From positions 1,014-10,467 of the forward strand of contig JAFKLV010000305.1 of assembly GCA_017304125.1 (NCBI GenBank): DNA of 9,454 nt, read 5' to 3'. The DNA is from Sphingomonadales bacterium. Lineage in GTDB: Bacteria; Pseudomonadota; Alphaproteobacteria; Sphingomonadales; Sphingomonadaceae. A model generated the notes under the pieces. That model searched no databases. It was not told where the DNA came from and was given only the letters and a program-made list of their open reading frames with translations. The position numbers were made by a program, and so were the translations under genes. Each line of letters begins with the position of its first letter. The stretch's first letter is position 1. Positions 1-6,349 of this stretch are shown one piece after another.

Positions 1-86
1 CCGGAGCTTAAAAATAAGGGCGACTGATGCTGTTTATACCTCGTGATAGGGCAGATTGTCACCGGCAAAGCCATTATATCGGACGC
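1..86 (+). promoter_or_regulatory. Leader/upstream region of putA (partial)
   Basis: These 86 bases upstream of the chosen putA start are visibly richer in A and T than the rest of the window (AAAAATAA near 10-17, TTTATACC near 33-40, ATTATAT near 73-79). That suits a promoter and 5' leader. TTGTCA at 56-61 resembles a -35 box and TATATC at 75-80 a -10 box, but they are only 13 nt apart, too close for a standard sigma-70 promoter, so no exact promoter is claimed. Any putR/lrp-type regulator would lie outside the window. Confidence 0.3.
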
Positions 87-3000
87 ATGACCGATCTCCC
101 CCCGTTGTTCGCCGATTTCGCCCCGCCGATCCGCCCGCAGACCGCGTTGCGGCAGGCGATCACCGCGGCCTATCGCCGGCCGGAGCCGGATTGCGTTGCC
201 GCGCTGCTCGATCAGGCGACGCTGCCCGCGCCGCTCGCCGCCGCCGCGGCCGGGACCGCGACCAAATTGATCACAGCGTTGCGCGCCAAGCATAAGGGCG
301 ACGGCGTCGAGGGGCTGGTCCACGAATATGCGCTGTCGAGCCAGGAAGGCGTGGCGCTGATGTGCCTTGCCGAAGCCTTGCTGCGCATCCCCGACGACGC
401 GACGCGCGATGCGCTGATCCGCGACAAGATCGCCGGCGGCGACTGGCGCGCGCATCTCGGCGACGGGCGCTCGCTGTTCGTCAATGCCGCGACCTGGGGG
501 CTGGTCGTCACCGGCAAGCTGACCAGCAGCGTCAACGACAGCGGGCTCGCCTCGGCGCTGACGCGGCTGATTGCGCGCGCCGGCGAGCCGGTGATCCGTC
601 GCGGCGTCGATATGGCGATGCGGATGATGGGCGAGCAATTCGTCACCGGCGAGACAATCGAGCAGGCGCTGAAGCGCGCGCGCGATCTGGAAGCGCGCGG
701 TTTCCAGTACAGCTATGACATGCTCGGCGAGGCGGCGACCACCGCGGCCGATGCACAGCGTTATTATCGCGATTACGAGGCGGCGATCCACGCGATCGGC
801 AAGGCCTCGGCGGGGCGCGGCGTCTATGGCGGGCCGGGGATTTCGATCAAGCTGTCGGCGCTGCATCCGCGCTACGCCCGGTCGCAGGCGGCGCGGGTGA
901 TGGTCGAGCTGCTGCCGCACGTGAAGGCGCTGGCGCTGCTCGCCAAGGGCTATGACATCGGCCTTAACATCGATGCGGAGGAGGCCGACCGGCTCGAACT
1001 GTCGCTCGATCTGCTCGAAAGCCTCGCGCTCGACGCCGATCTGGCGGGGTGGAACGGGCTCGGCTTCGTCGTGCAGGCTTATGGCAAGCGCTGCCCGTTC
1101 GTGATCGACTGGATCGTCGATCTCGCCGCGCGCGCCGACCGGCGGATCATGGTGCGGCTGGTCAAGGGCGCCTATTGGGATGCCGAGATCAAGCGCGCGC
1201 AGGTCGACGGGCTTGCCGACTTCCCGGTCTATACCCGCAAGATCCACACCGATGTCGCGTACATCGCCTGCGCGCGGAAATTGCTTGCGGCGACCGATCG
1301 GGTGTTCCCGCAATTCGCCACCCACAATGCGCAGACGCTGGCGACGATCTACGAAATGGCCGGGTCGGAATTCACGCCGGGCCGCTACGAATTCCAATGC
1401 CTCCACGGCATGGGCGAACCGCTCTACGACGAGGTGGTCGGCGCCGAAAAGCTCAACCGGCCGTGCCGCATCTACGCGCCGGTCGGGACGCATGAGACGT
1501 TGCTCGCGTATCTTGTGCGGCGGTTGCTCGAGAACGGCGCCAATTCCTCGTTCGTCAACCGCATCGCCGATCCCGAAGTGTCGATCGCCGATCTCGTCGC
1601 CGATCCGGTCGAGGCGGTGCGCGCGATGGCGGTGGTCGGGCAGAAGCACCCGCAGATCGCCTTGCCGCGCGAGCTTTACGGCGCGCGGGTCAATTCCGCC
1701 GGGCTCGACCTTTCCGACGAAACCGTGCTCGCCGCGCTGGGTGACACGATGCGCGCGGGCGCCGGGACCGACTGGCGCGCGGCGCCGGCCGACGGCGAGG
1801 GGACCGCGCGCGCGGTGCTCAACCCGGCCGACCAGCGCGACCGCGTCGGCACGGTGGTCGAGGTGTCGGCCGAGGCAGCGCGTGCCGCGGTGACGCGTGC
1901 GGCGGCTGCCGCGCCGGGCTGGGCGGCGGCGACGCCGGGCGATCGCGCGGCGTGCCTCGATCGCGCGGCGGTGATTATGCAGGAGCGGATGCCCGCGCTG
2001 CTCGGGCTGATCGTGCGTGAGGCGGGCAAGTCGCTCCCCAATGCGATCGCCGAGGTGCGCGAGGCGATCGACTTCCTGCATTATTATGCCGATCAGGCGC
2101 GGCGCACCTTGGGGCCGGCGCATAAGGCACTGGGGCCGGTGGTGTGCATCAGCCCGTGGAATTTCCCGCTGGCGATCTTCACCGGGCAAATCGCCGCGGC
2201 GCTGGTCGCGGGCAATAGCGTGCTGGCCAAGCCGGCCGAGGAAACCCCGCTGATCGCCGCGCAGGGCGTCGCGATCCTGCATGAAGCGGGCATCCCGGCC
2301 GAGGTGTTGCACCTGCTCCCCGGCGACGGCGCGATCGGCGCCGCGCTGGTCGGGGCGCCGGAGACGGCGGCGGTGATGTTCACCGGCTCGACCGAGGTGG
2401 CGCGGCTGATCCAGCGCGAGCTTGCCGGGCGACTTTCTCCTGAGGGCGCGCCGATCCCGCTGATCGCCGAGACCGGCGGGCAGAATGCGATGATCGTCGA
2501 TTCCTCCGCGCTCGCCGAACAGGTGGTGGCGGATGTGATCGCCTCGGCTTTCGATAGCGCGGGGCAACGTTGCTCGGCGCTGCGCATCCTGTGTCTGCAG
2601 GAGGATATTGCCGATCGCACTTTGGCGATGATCAAGGGCGCGCTGCACGAATTGTCGATCGGGCGCACCGATCGGCTGGCGGTCGATATCGGCCCGGTGA
2701 TCACTGCCGAGGCCAAGGCCAATATCGAAAAGCATATCGCGCGGATGCGCGGGCTCGGCCGCGCGGTGGAGCAGATCGCGCTGGCGGGGGAAACCGCGCA
2801 CGGCACCTTCGTTCCGCCGACGATCATCGAGCTTAACGATATCGCCGATCTGGAGCGCGAGGTGTTCGGCCCGGTGCTCCACGTCGTGCGCTTCCGCCGC
2901 AGCGCGCTCGACCGGCTGATCGATGCGATCAACGCGACGGGTTATGGCCTGACCTTCGGTCTCCACACCCGGCTCGACGAGACGATCGCGCATGTCACCC

Positions 3001-3722
3001 AGCGGGTGAAGGCGGGTAATCTCTACATCAACCGCAACGTGATCGGCGCGGTGGTCGGGGTGCAGCCGTTCGGCGGGCGCGGGCTATCGGGCACCGGGCC
3101 GAAGGCGGGCGGGCCGCTCTACCTCGGCCGGCTGGTCGGCGGCACCCCGGTGCCGCCGCGGCTGTCGTCCAACGCGGCCGATCCCGCCGCGCGCGATCTG
3201 GCGCTGTGGCTGGAGGAAGCCGGTGATGCCGCCGCGGCCGAGCGAGTGCGCGAGGCGATCAGCGCGTCGCTGGTCGGGGGCGAGGTGACGCTGCCGGGCC
3301 CGGTCGGCGAGCGCAACGTCTATGCGCTGCATCCGCGCGGGCGGGTGTTGCTGCTGCCGGAGACCTATGAGGGATTGATCGAACAGCTTGGCGCGGCGCT
3401 GGCCGGCGGCAACGACGTGGTCGTCGCGGGCAAGGCGGCGTTGCTCCACGGCCTGCCGGAGAGCGTGGCGCATCGCGTCCGCCGCGTCACGGACTGGTCG
3501 CAGGCCGGGCCGTTCGCCGGCGCGCTGATCGAGGGCGATGCCGGGCGGGTGAGGGCGGCGCTGGAGGCGCTGGCCAAGCTGCCGGGGCCGATCGTGCTGC
3601 CGCAGGCGGCGCAGAAAAGCGGCGCTGCGGGCTATCGGCTCGACTGGCTGGTCGAGGAGGTTTCGACCTCGATCAACACCACCGCAGCGGGCGGCAATGC
3701 GAGCCTGATGGCGATGGTGTGA
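87..3722 (+). CDS. putA: Bifunctional proline dehydrogenase / L-glutamate gamma-semialdehyde (P5C) dehydrogenase PutA, type B architecture
   Basis: Oxidises proline to P5C with FAD, then P5C/glutamate semialdehyde to glutamate with NAD+, channelling the intermediate between active sites. It acts in the cytoplasm or on the inner face of the membrane, passing electrons to quinone. The 1211-residue product starts with an arm and helical region, then a PRODH barrel: YDMLGEAAT near 210, RLVKGAYWDAEIK at 357-369, and RRLLENGAN with the proline-carboxylate arginines R478/R479 and E482. The ALDH domain follows: PWNFP at 690-694, FTGSTE from 765, general base E795 in AETGGQN, catalytic C829 in GQRCSAL, and PFGGRGLSGTG near 994-1004. 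The C-terminal ALDH-like domain ends in the conserved INTTAAGGNASLM tail. There is no ribbon-helix-helix domain, so it should not repress its own gene. The ATG at 87 is preferred over the one at 27, which would add 20 residues (MLFIPRDRADCHRQSHYIGR) unlike the family. The Shine-Dalgarno is weak (GGA at 81-83). Confidence 0.97.
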   Translation: MTDLPPLFADFAPPIRPQTALRQAITAAYRRPEPDCVAALLDQATLPAPLAAAAAGTATKLITALRAKHKGDGVEGLVHEYALSSQEGVALMCLAEALLRIPDDATRDALIRDKIAGGDWRAHLGDGRSLFVNAATWGLVVTGKLTSSVNDSGLASALTRLIARAGEPVIRRGVDMAMRMMGEQFVTGETIEQALKRARDLEARGFQYSYDMLGEAATTAADAQRYYRDYEAAIHAIGKASAGRGVYGGPGISIKLSALHPRYARSQAARVMVELLPHVKALALLAKGYDIGLNIDAEEADRLELSLDLLESLALDADLAGWNGLGFVVQAYGKRCPFVIDWIVDLAARADRRIMVRLVKGAYWDAEIKRAQVDGLADFPVYTRKIHTDVAYIACARKLLAATDRVFPQFATHNAQTLATIYEMAGSEFTPGRYEFQCLHGMGEPLYDEVVGAEKLNRPCRIYAPVGTHETLLAYLVRRLLENGANSSFVNRIADPEVSIADLVADPVEAVRAMAVVGQKHPQIALPRELYGARVNSAGLDLSDETVLAALGDTMRAGAGTDWRAAPADGEGTARAVLNPADQRDRVGTVVEVSAEAARAAVTRAAAAAPGWAAATPGDRAACLDRAAVIMQERMPALLGLIVREAGKSLPNAIAEVREAIDFLHYYADQARRTLGPAHKALGPVVCISPWNFPLAIFTGQIAAALVAGNSVLAKPAEETPLIAAQGVAILHEAGIPAEVLHLLPGDGAIGAALVGAPETAAVMFTGSTEVARLIQRELAGRLSPEGAPIPLIAETGGQNAMIVDSSALAEQVVADVIASAFDSAGQRCSALRILCLQEDIADRTLAMIKGALHELSIGRTDRLAVDIGPVITAEAKANIEKHIARMRGLGRAVEQIALAGETAHGTFVPPTIIELNDIADLEREVFGPVLHVVRFRRSALDRLIDAINATGYGLTFGLHTRLDETIAHVTQRVKAGNLYINRNVIGAVVGVQPFGGRGLSGTGPKAGGPLYLGRLVGGTPVPPRLSSNAADPAARDLALWLEEAGDAAAAERVREAISASLVGGEVTLPGPVGERNVYALHPRGRVLLLPETYEGLIEQLGAALAGGNDVVVAGKAALLHGLPESVAHRVRRVTDWSQAGPFAGALIEGDAGRVRAALEALAKLPGPIVLPQAAQKSGAAGYRLDWLVEEVSTSINTTAAGGNASLMAMV

Positions 3723-3728
3723 TGCGCG

Positions 3729-3775
3729 CGCCGGCACCGGATTCAGCGGCTTAAGCCCCCGTTCAGGTGCCGGCG
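3729..3775 (+). repeat. Nested inverted repeat downstream of putA
   Basis: A perfect 10-bp inverted repeat, CGCCGGCACC (3729-3738) and GGTGCCGGCG (3766-3775), starts 7 nt after the putA stop and encloses a 27-nt loop. The loop contains the perfect 10-bp palindrome GGCTTAAGCC (3748-3757). In RNA this would form a stable GC-rich hairpin that could end or protect the putA transcript. No T-run follows it, so it is not a textbook intrinsic terminator. TTCAG occurs at 3742-3746 and again at 3762-3766, exactly 20 nt apart, so a DNA-binding role on two helical turns is also possible. Confidence 0.6.
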
Positions 3776-3791
3776 ACGAAACGTTTCGTCG
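3774..3791. promoter_or_regulatory. 18-bp perfect palindrome, candidate operator
   Basis: CGACGAAACGTTTCGTCG is a perfect palindrome with no spacer, centred on a CG step. The core GAAACGTTTC resembles LacI/GalR-family operators, such as the E. coli Cra and PurR boxes with AAACGTTT cores. It begins on the last two bases of the preceding inverted repeat and lies about 184 bp upstream of the M23 peptidase start. A spacer-less palindrome makes a poor RNA hairpin and a good dimer-binding site, so an operator is more likely than a terminator. The binding protein is unknown. Confidence 0.45.
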
Positions 3792-3974
3792 CTCGTTCCA
3801 ACGACTCAACGCAGCTTCAGTGCGCCCCAACGCGCTATTGCCCCGCAGCGCTTGCATAAAAACGACAGCGTGAGCCACAACGCATTTGTCCGGGCGCGGG
3901 GGTGCGATCCGAACAGTTTGAAGACGAACGCCGTCGGGCTTTTCCGGCGTCGATCGCGCAACGATGGGTCGCCA

Positions 3975-4751
3975 ATGTCGCAGCTTTCTTCAACGCAGCT
4001 TATTCGCGGGTTCAGCCGGGGTGTCGCGCTTTGCGCTGCCGCTCTGGCGTGCGCCGGCGTCGGCACCGCGGCGAACGCAGCCCCCGATGCGGAACAGGCC
4101 AAGGCCGCTGCCGTCGCAACGCGCGGCGCGGTCGGCGGCCCGATGCTCACCACCAGCACCGTTGGCGCGGCGAGCGACGTCGGTGCCAACGAGCAATTCC
4201 GTTCGCTGTTCATGACCTGGAAGAAAATGGACACGATGGAGCATGGCACGATCGCCATTCCGTCGGTTCAGCCGGTCCAGAAGCTTTCCTTCACCAGCAA
4301 TTTCGGCATCCGCAGCGACCCGTTCCGGGGCACCGCCGCGATGCACGCCGGGGTCGACATCCCCGGCCCGGTCGGCACCCCGATCTATGCCACCGCCGAC
4401 GGCGTCGTGGCGCATGCGGAGCGGATGGGCGGCTATGGCAACATGGTCGAGATCGATCATGGCAAGGGCATCGCCACCCGCTACGGCCATCTTTCGAAGA
4501 TCCTGGTCAGCGACAATACGCGCGTGAAGCGCGGGCAGCTGATCGCGCTGATGGGTTCGACGGGTCGCTCCACCGGGCCGCACCTCCATTATGAGGTCCG
4601 TATCGACGGGCATGCGGTCAATCCGATCCCGTTCCTCACCACCGCCGACTATCTGCTCGCCGCGCATGACCGCTCGGTGACCGAAATCCCGGTCTCGACG
4701 ACCGGCCCGGCGCCGCAGGACAGCCTGGAACAGGTCGTCGCCAGCCGCTAA
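3975..4751 (+). CDS. Secreted M23 family (LytM-type) peptidoglycan metalloendopeptidase
   Basis: Probable zinc endopeptidase that cuts peptide cross-links of peptidoglycan in the periplasm. The 258-residue product begins with a signal peptide: a basic segment (RGFSRG), a hydrophobic run (VALCAAALACAGVG) and a likely signal peptidase I site after ANA at residue 35. A linker of roughly 75 residues leads to the entry motif SNFGIRSDPF and the M23 domain. The zinc and catalytic residues all look present: H124 and D128 in HAGVD, H172 in RYGHLSK, and H203/H205 in GPHLHYEV. It should therefore be active, unlike degenerate EnvC/NlpD-type LytM proteins. No LysM, SH3 or clear coiled coil is seen. The ATG at 3975 is chosen because it places the signal peptide at the N terminus; an in-frame TTG at 3852 is less likely. 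The Shine-Dalgarno is weak. It converges with an ampG-like gene, which also suggests wall turnover. Confidence 0.9.
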   Translation: MSQLSSTQLIRGFSRGVALCAAALACAGVGTAANAAPDAEQAKAAAVATRGAVGGPMLTTSTVGAASDVGANEQFRSLFMTWKKMDTMEHGTIAIPSVQPVQKLSFTSNFGIRSDPFRGTAAMHAGVDIPGPVGTPIYATADGVVAHAERMGGYGNMVEIDHGKGIATRYGHLSKILVSDNTRVKRGQLIALMGSTGRSTGPHLHYEVRIDGHAVNPIPFLTTADYLLAAHDRSVTEIPVSTTGPAPQDSLEQVVASR

Positions 4752-4785
4752 TCGGCCAGCGCTTAGTTTTCGCAAAAGCTTCCAG

Positions 4786-4816
4786 ACCCCGGCCCTGCGC
4801 CGGGGTTTGTTGCGTT
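4786..4816 (+). terminator. Intrinsic terminator after the M23 peptidase gene
   Basis: A perfect 8-bp stem, ACCCCGGC (4786-4793) and GCCGGGGT (4799-4806), with a 5-nt loop CCTGC, is followed by a T-rich tract (TTTGTTGCGTTT from 4806). An outer CGCAA (4771-4775) / TTGCG (4810-4814) pair could extend it. It lies 34 nt after the peptidase stop codon. The GC-rich stem and the downstream T's fit Rho-independent termination on the plus strand. Confidence 0.8.
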
Positions 4817-4971
4817 TGGGGGTAGCCCGTGGGGCGAGCCGACTCCCCGTCACCCCGGCGTTGAGCTGGGGTCCATTCGCCTCTGGCTCAGCGGCCGGAA
4901 CCTCTTGCCCTGCGCCTGCCTCCCGATGGACCCCGGGTGACGGTGTACGTTGGGGGAAAGGGAAGGGGCGC
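4807..4971. other. Convergent intergenic region
   Basis: Non-coding space between the 3' ends of the M23 peptidase and AmpG-like genes. It holds the T-rich tail of the terminator and the 97-nt palindromic repeat element listed separately. Nothing else recognisable is present, apart from a short purine-rich tract (GGGGGAAAGGGAAGGGG, about 4952-4968) next to the AmpG-like stop codon. Confidence 0.6.
4847..4943. repeat. Compound palindromic repeat (REP-like), long copy
   Basis: The element is bounded by CCGTCACCC (4847-4855) and its exact inverse GGGTGACGG (4935-4943). The left arm also has its own hairpin, CCCCGGC-GTTGA-GCTGGGG, followed by GTCCATTCG. The right arm reads CGATGGACCCCGGGTGACGG, which inverts the ends of the left arm (CCGTCACCC and GGGGTCCAT) but lacks the inner hairpin. 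The middle (about 4880-4923) is unique in this window. It is related to the short copy at 8345-8374. The form is that of dispersed intergenic palindromes mobilised in trans, and it may also help end transcription from both sides. Confidence 0.7.
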
Positions 4972-6285
4972 TTAGCCCTCGTCCCCCTCGGTGACGCCAG
5001 CGCTGCCGATCGAGCGGTCGACCATCCCGGTGCGGATCATCCACCAGAAAAGTACGACGCCCGGCAGTGCGATCAGCGTAGTGAACAGATAGAAATTCAC
5101 ATAGCCCATCGCCTCGATCAGCGCCCCGGCGGTGGTGCCGGTAACGACCCGCCCGAGGATGCCGGCTGCGGCGGAGATCAGCGCATATTGCGCCGCGGTG
5201 AAGCGCAGCTCGCACAAAGCCGAGAAATAAGCGACGACCGCCACCCCGCCGAACCCGCTGGCGAAATTCTCGAATCCGATCGCGCCGGCCATGCCCAGGT
5301 TCGAATGCCCGGCCGCGGCCAGTCCGGCGAAGCTGAGGTTCGACACCGCCATTAGAACCAGCGAGAGCAGCACCGATCGCTTCATTCCCATGCGCGCGTA
5401 GGCCGCACCGCCGACGAAGATCCCGATCAGATAAGCCCAGAAGCCAAGCCCAACATCGTAAAACGCAATTTCGTCGTTGGTGAATTTGAGATCGTTGAAC
5501 AGCAGGCGGAAGGTGAGATTGGCGAGCGTATCGCCGATCTTGTGGATCAGAATGAAGGCGAGGATCACGAGCGCGCCGGGGCGCGTGAAGAACTGCACCA
5601 ACGGCCGCCAGATCGCTTCCAATGCTCTTGCTACGCCTTTGCGCGCAACCGGTTCACGATGCCGTTCGGGTTCGCCGACAATAAGCCCGGCGAGCATCGC
5701 AGGCAGCGCAAAGCAAGCGCAAGCCAGATAGGCCAGTTGCCATCCGCCGCGTGCTGCGATCACCAGCGCCAGCGCACCTGCGCCGGCAGACCCGATCCGC
5801 CAGCCGTATTGGCTCATCCCGGCGCCGACACCGAGCTGTCTCGGCTCCAGAATCTCAATGCGGTAGGCATCGATAACAATGTCGAACGTTGCTCCCGCGG
5901 CGCCGACCAAAATCGCTGCTGTAACCACTGAGGTAATGGATGCCGAGGGGTTGGTAAGCGCCAGATTGGCTACAGCGGCCATTACGAGTGCCCCTGCCAG
6001 GAGCAGCCATGAGACACGCTGCCCCAACCGCCCAAGAATGGGCAGCCGAACGCCATCGACGATCCACGACCAAAGCGGTTTGAAACTGTAAACCAAAAGC
6101 GCGAGGCTGAATGCCGTCACCGTCTTTTTGTCGATCCCGCTCTGCGCCAGCCGCGAGGCCAGCGTTCCGCCGATCATCGCATAGGGAAAGCCGGACGAAA
6201 TACCGAGCGCGAGCGCGGCGAGCGGGGCCTTTTCGACATAGAGGCGCAGGCCGTCCAGCCATGTCCGTTCCGCGCTTACACCCAT
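4972..6285 (-). CDS. ampG: AmpG-like muropeptide permease, major facilitator superfamily
   Basis: Inner-membrane transporter of the AmpG family, whose characterised members import GlcNAc-anhydroMurNAc-peptides released by wall turnover and influence beta-lactamase induction. The 437-residue product has about 12 to 14 hydrophobic segments and AmpG landmarks in order: LALGISSGFPYAMIGGTLAS, LVYSFKPLWSWIVD, DIVIDAYRIEIL, MSQYGWRIGSAGAGALAL, HKIGDTLANLTFRLL, FENFASGFGGVAVVAYFSAL, and a closing RFTAAQYALISAAAGILGR. It is somewhat shorter than the 491-residue E. coli AmpG. The ATG at 6285 is chosen because AAGGGG lies just upstream of it. A GTG at 6321 would add 12 arginine-rich residues and has no ribosome-binding site. 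The gene converges with the M23 peptidase gene and diverges from the Rieske oxygenase gene. Identity as an AmpG-type MFS protein is fairly secure; the substrate is inferred. Confidence 0.87.
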   Translation of the reverse strand: MGVSAERTWLDGLRLYVEKAPLAALALGISSGFPYAMIGGTLASRLAQSGIDKKTVTAFSLALLVYSFKPLWSWIVDGVRLPILGRLGQRVSWLLLAGALVMAAVANLALTNPSASITSVVTAAILVGAAGATFDIVIDAYRIEILEPRQLGVGAGMSQYGWRIGSAGAGALALVIAARGGWQLAYLACACFALPAMLAGLIVGEPERHREPVARKGVARALEAIWRPLVQFFTRPGALVILAFILIHKIGDTLANLTFRLLFNDLKFTNDEIAFYDVGLGFWAYLIGIFVGGAAYARMGMKRSVLLSLVLMAVSNLSFAGLAAAGHSNLGMAGAIGFENFASGFGGVAVVAYFSALCELRFTAAQYALISAAAGILGRVVTGTTAGALIEAMGYVNFYLFTTLIALPGVVLFWWMIRTGMVDRSIGSAGVTEGDEG

Positions 6286-6349
6286 CTCGCCCCTTGCTCC
6301 CCGCATTCGCATCCGCGACACTTAGCGGGAAAAGAATGAGAGAACAGCC
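6286..6349. promoter_or_regulatory. Divergent promoter region between ampG-like and Rieske oxygenase genes
   Basis: Only 64 nt separate the two divergent start codons, so both promoters and any shared operator must lie here or reach into the genes. The rightward ribosome site is GAGAGA (about 6337-6343) before the ATG at 6350. The leftward site is AAGGGG, read on the minus strand, just ahead of the ATG at 6285. No convincing -35/-10 pair or palindrome was found. The relatively A-rich stretch at 6328-6345 is the likeliest melting region. Confidence 0.4.

Larger units (their letters stand above)
3723..3974. other. Non-coding region between putA and the M23 peptidase gene
   Basis: This 252-nt gap contains the two palindromic structures listed separately and probably the promoter and leader of the downstream peptidase gene. 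The peptidase reading frame stays open back to a TTG at 3852, but the extra 41 residues are basic, low in hydrophobic content and would hide the signal peptide, so I treat 3852-3974 as leader. A 12-mer, TCAACGCAGCTT, occurs at 3806-3817 and again at 3990-4001 just inside the gene. No convincing -35/-10 pair could be fixed. Confidence 0.5.

Noticed and set aside
2093..2932. 279-residue minus-strand open frame inside putA
   Set aside because: Serine/alanine/isoleucine-rich composition typical of the reverse frame of a GC-rich gene, with no recognisable domain. The plus-strand ALDH motifs are intact here.
3774..3791. The 18-bp palindrome as an intrinsic terminator of putA
   Set aside because: It has no loop bases of its own and no T-run behind it, so an operator role is more plausible.
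3084..3878. 264-residue minus-strand open frame overlapping the putA 3' end and the intergenic gap
   Set aside because: Low-complexity basic composition, no motif, and it would cross the palindromic structures after putA.
3852..3974. TTG-initiated extension of the M23 peptidase
   Set aside because: The 41 extra residues are basic and would bury the signal peptide; the ATG at 3975 gives a standard secreted protein.
6286..6321. Longer AmpG-like start at a GTG
   Set aside because: It adds an arginine/methionine-rich stretch without a ribosome-binding site, whereas the ATG at 6285 has AAGGGG at suitable distance.
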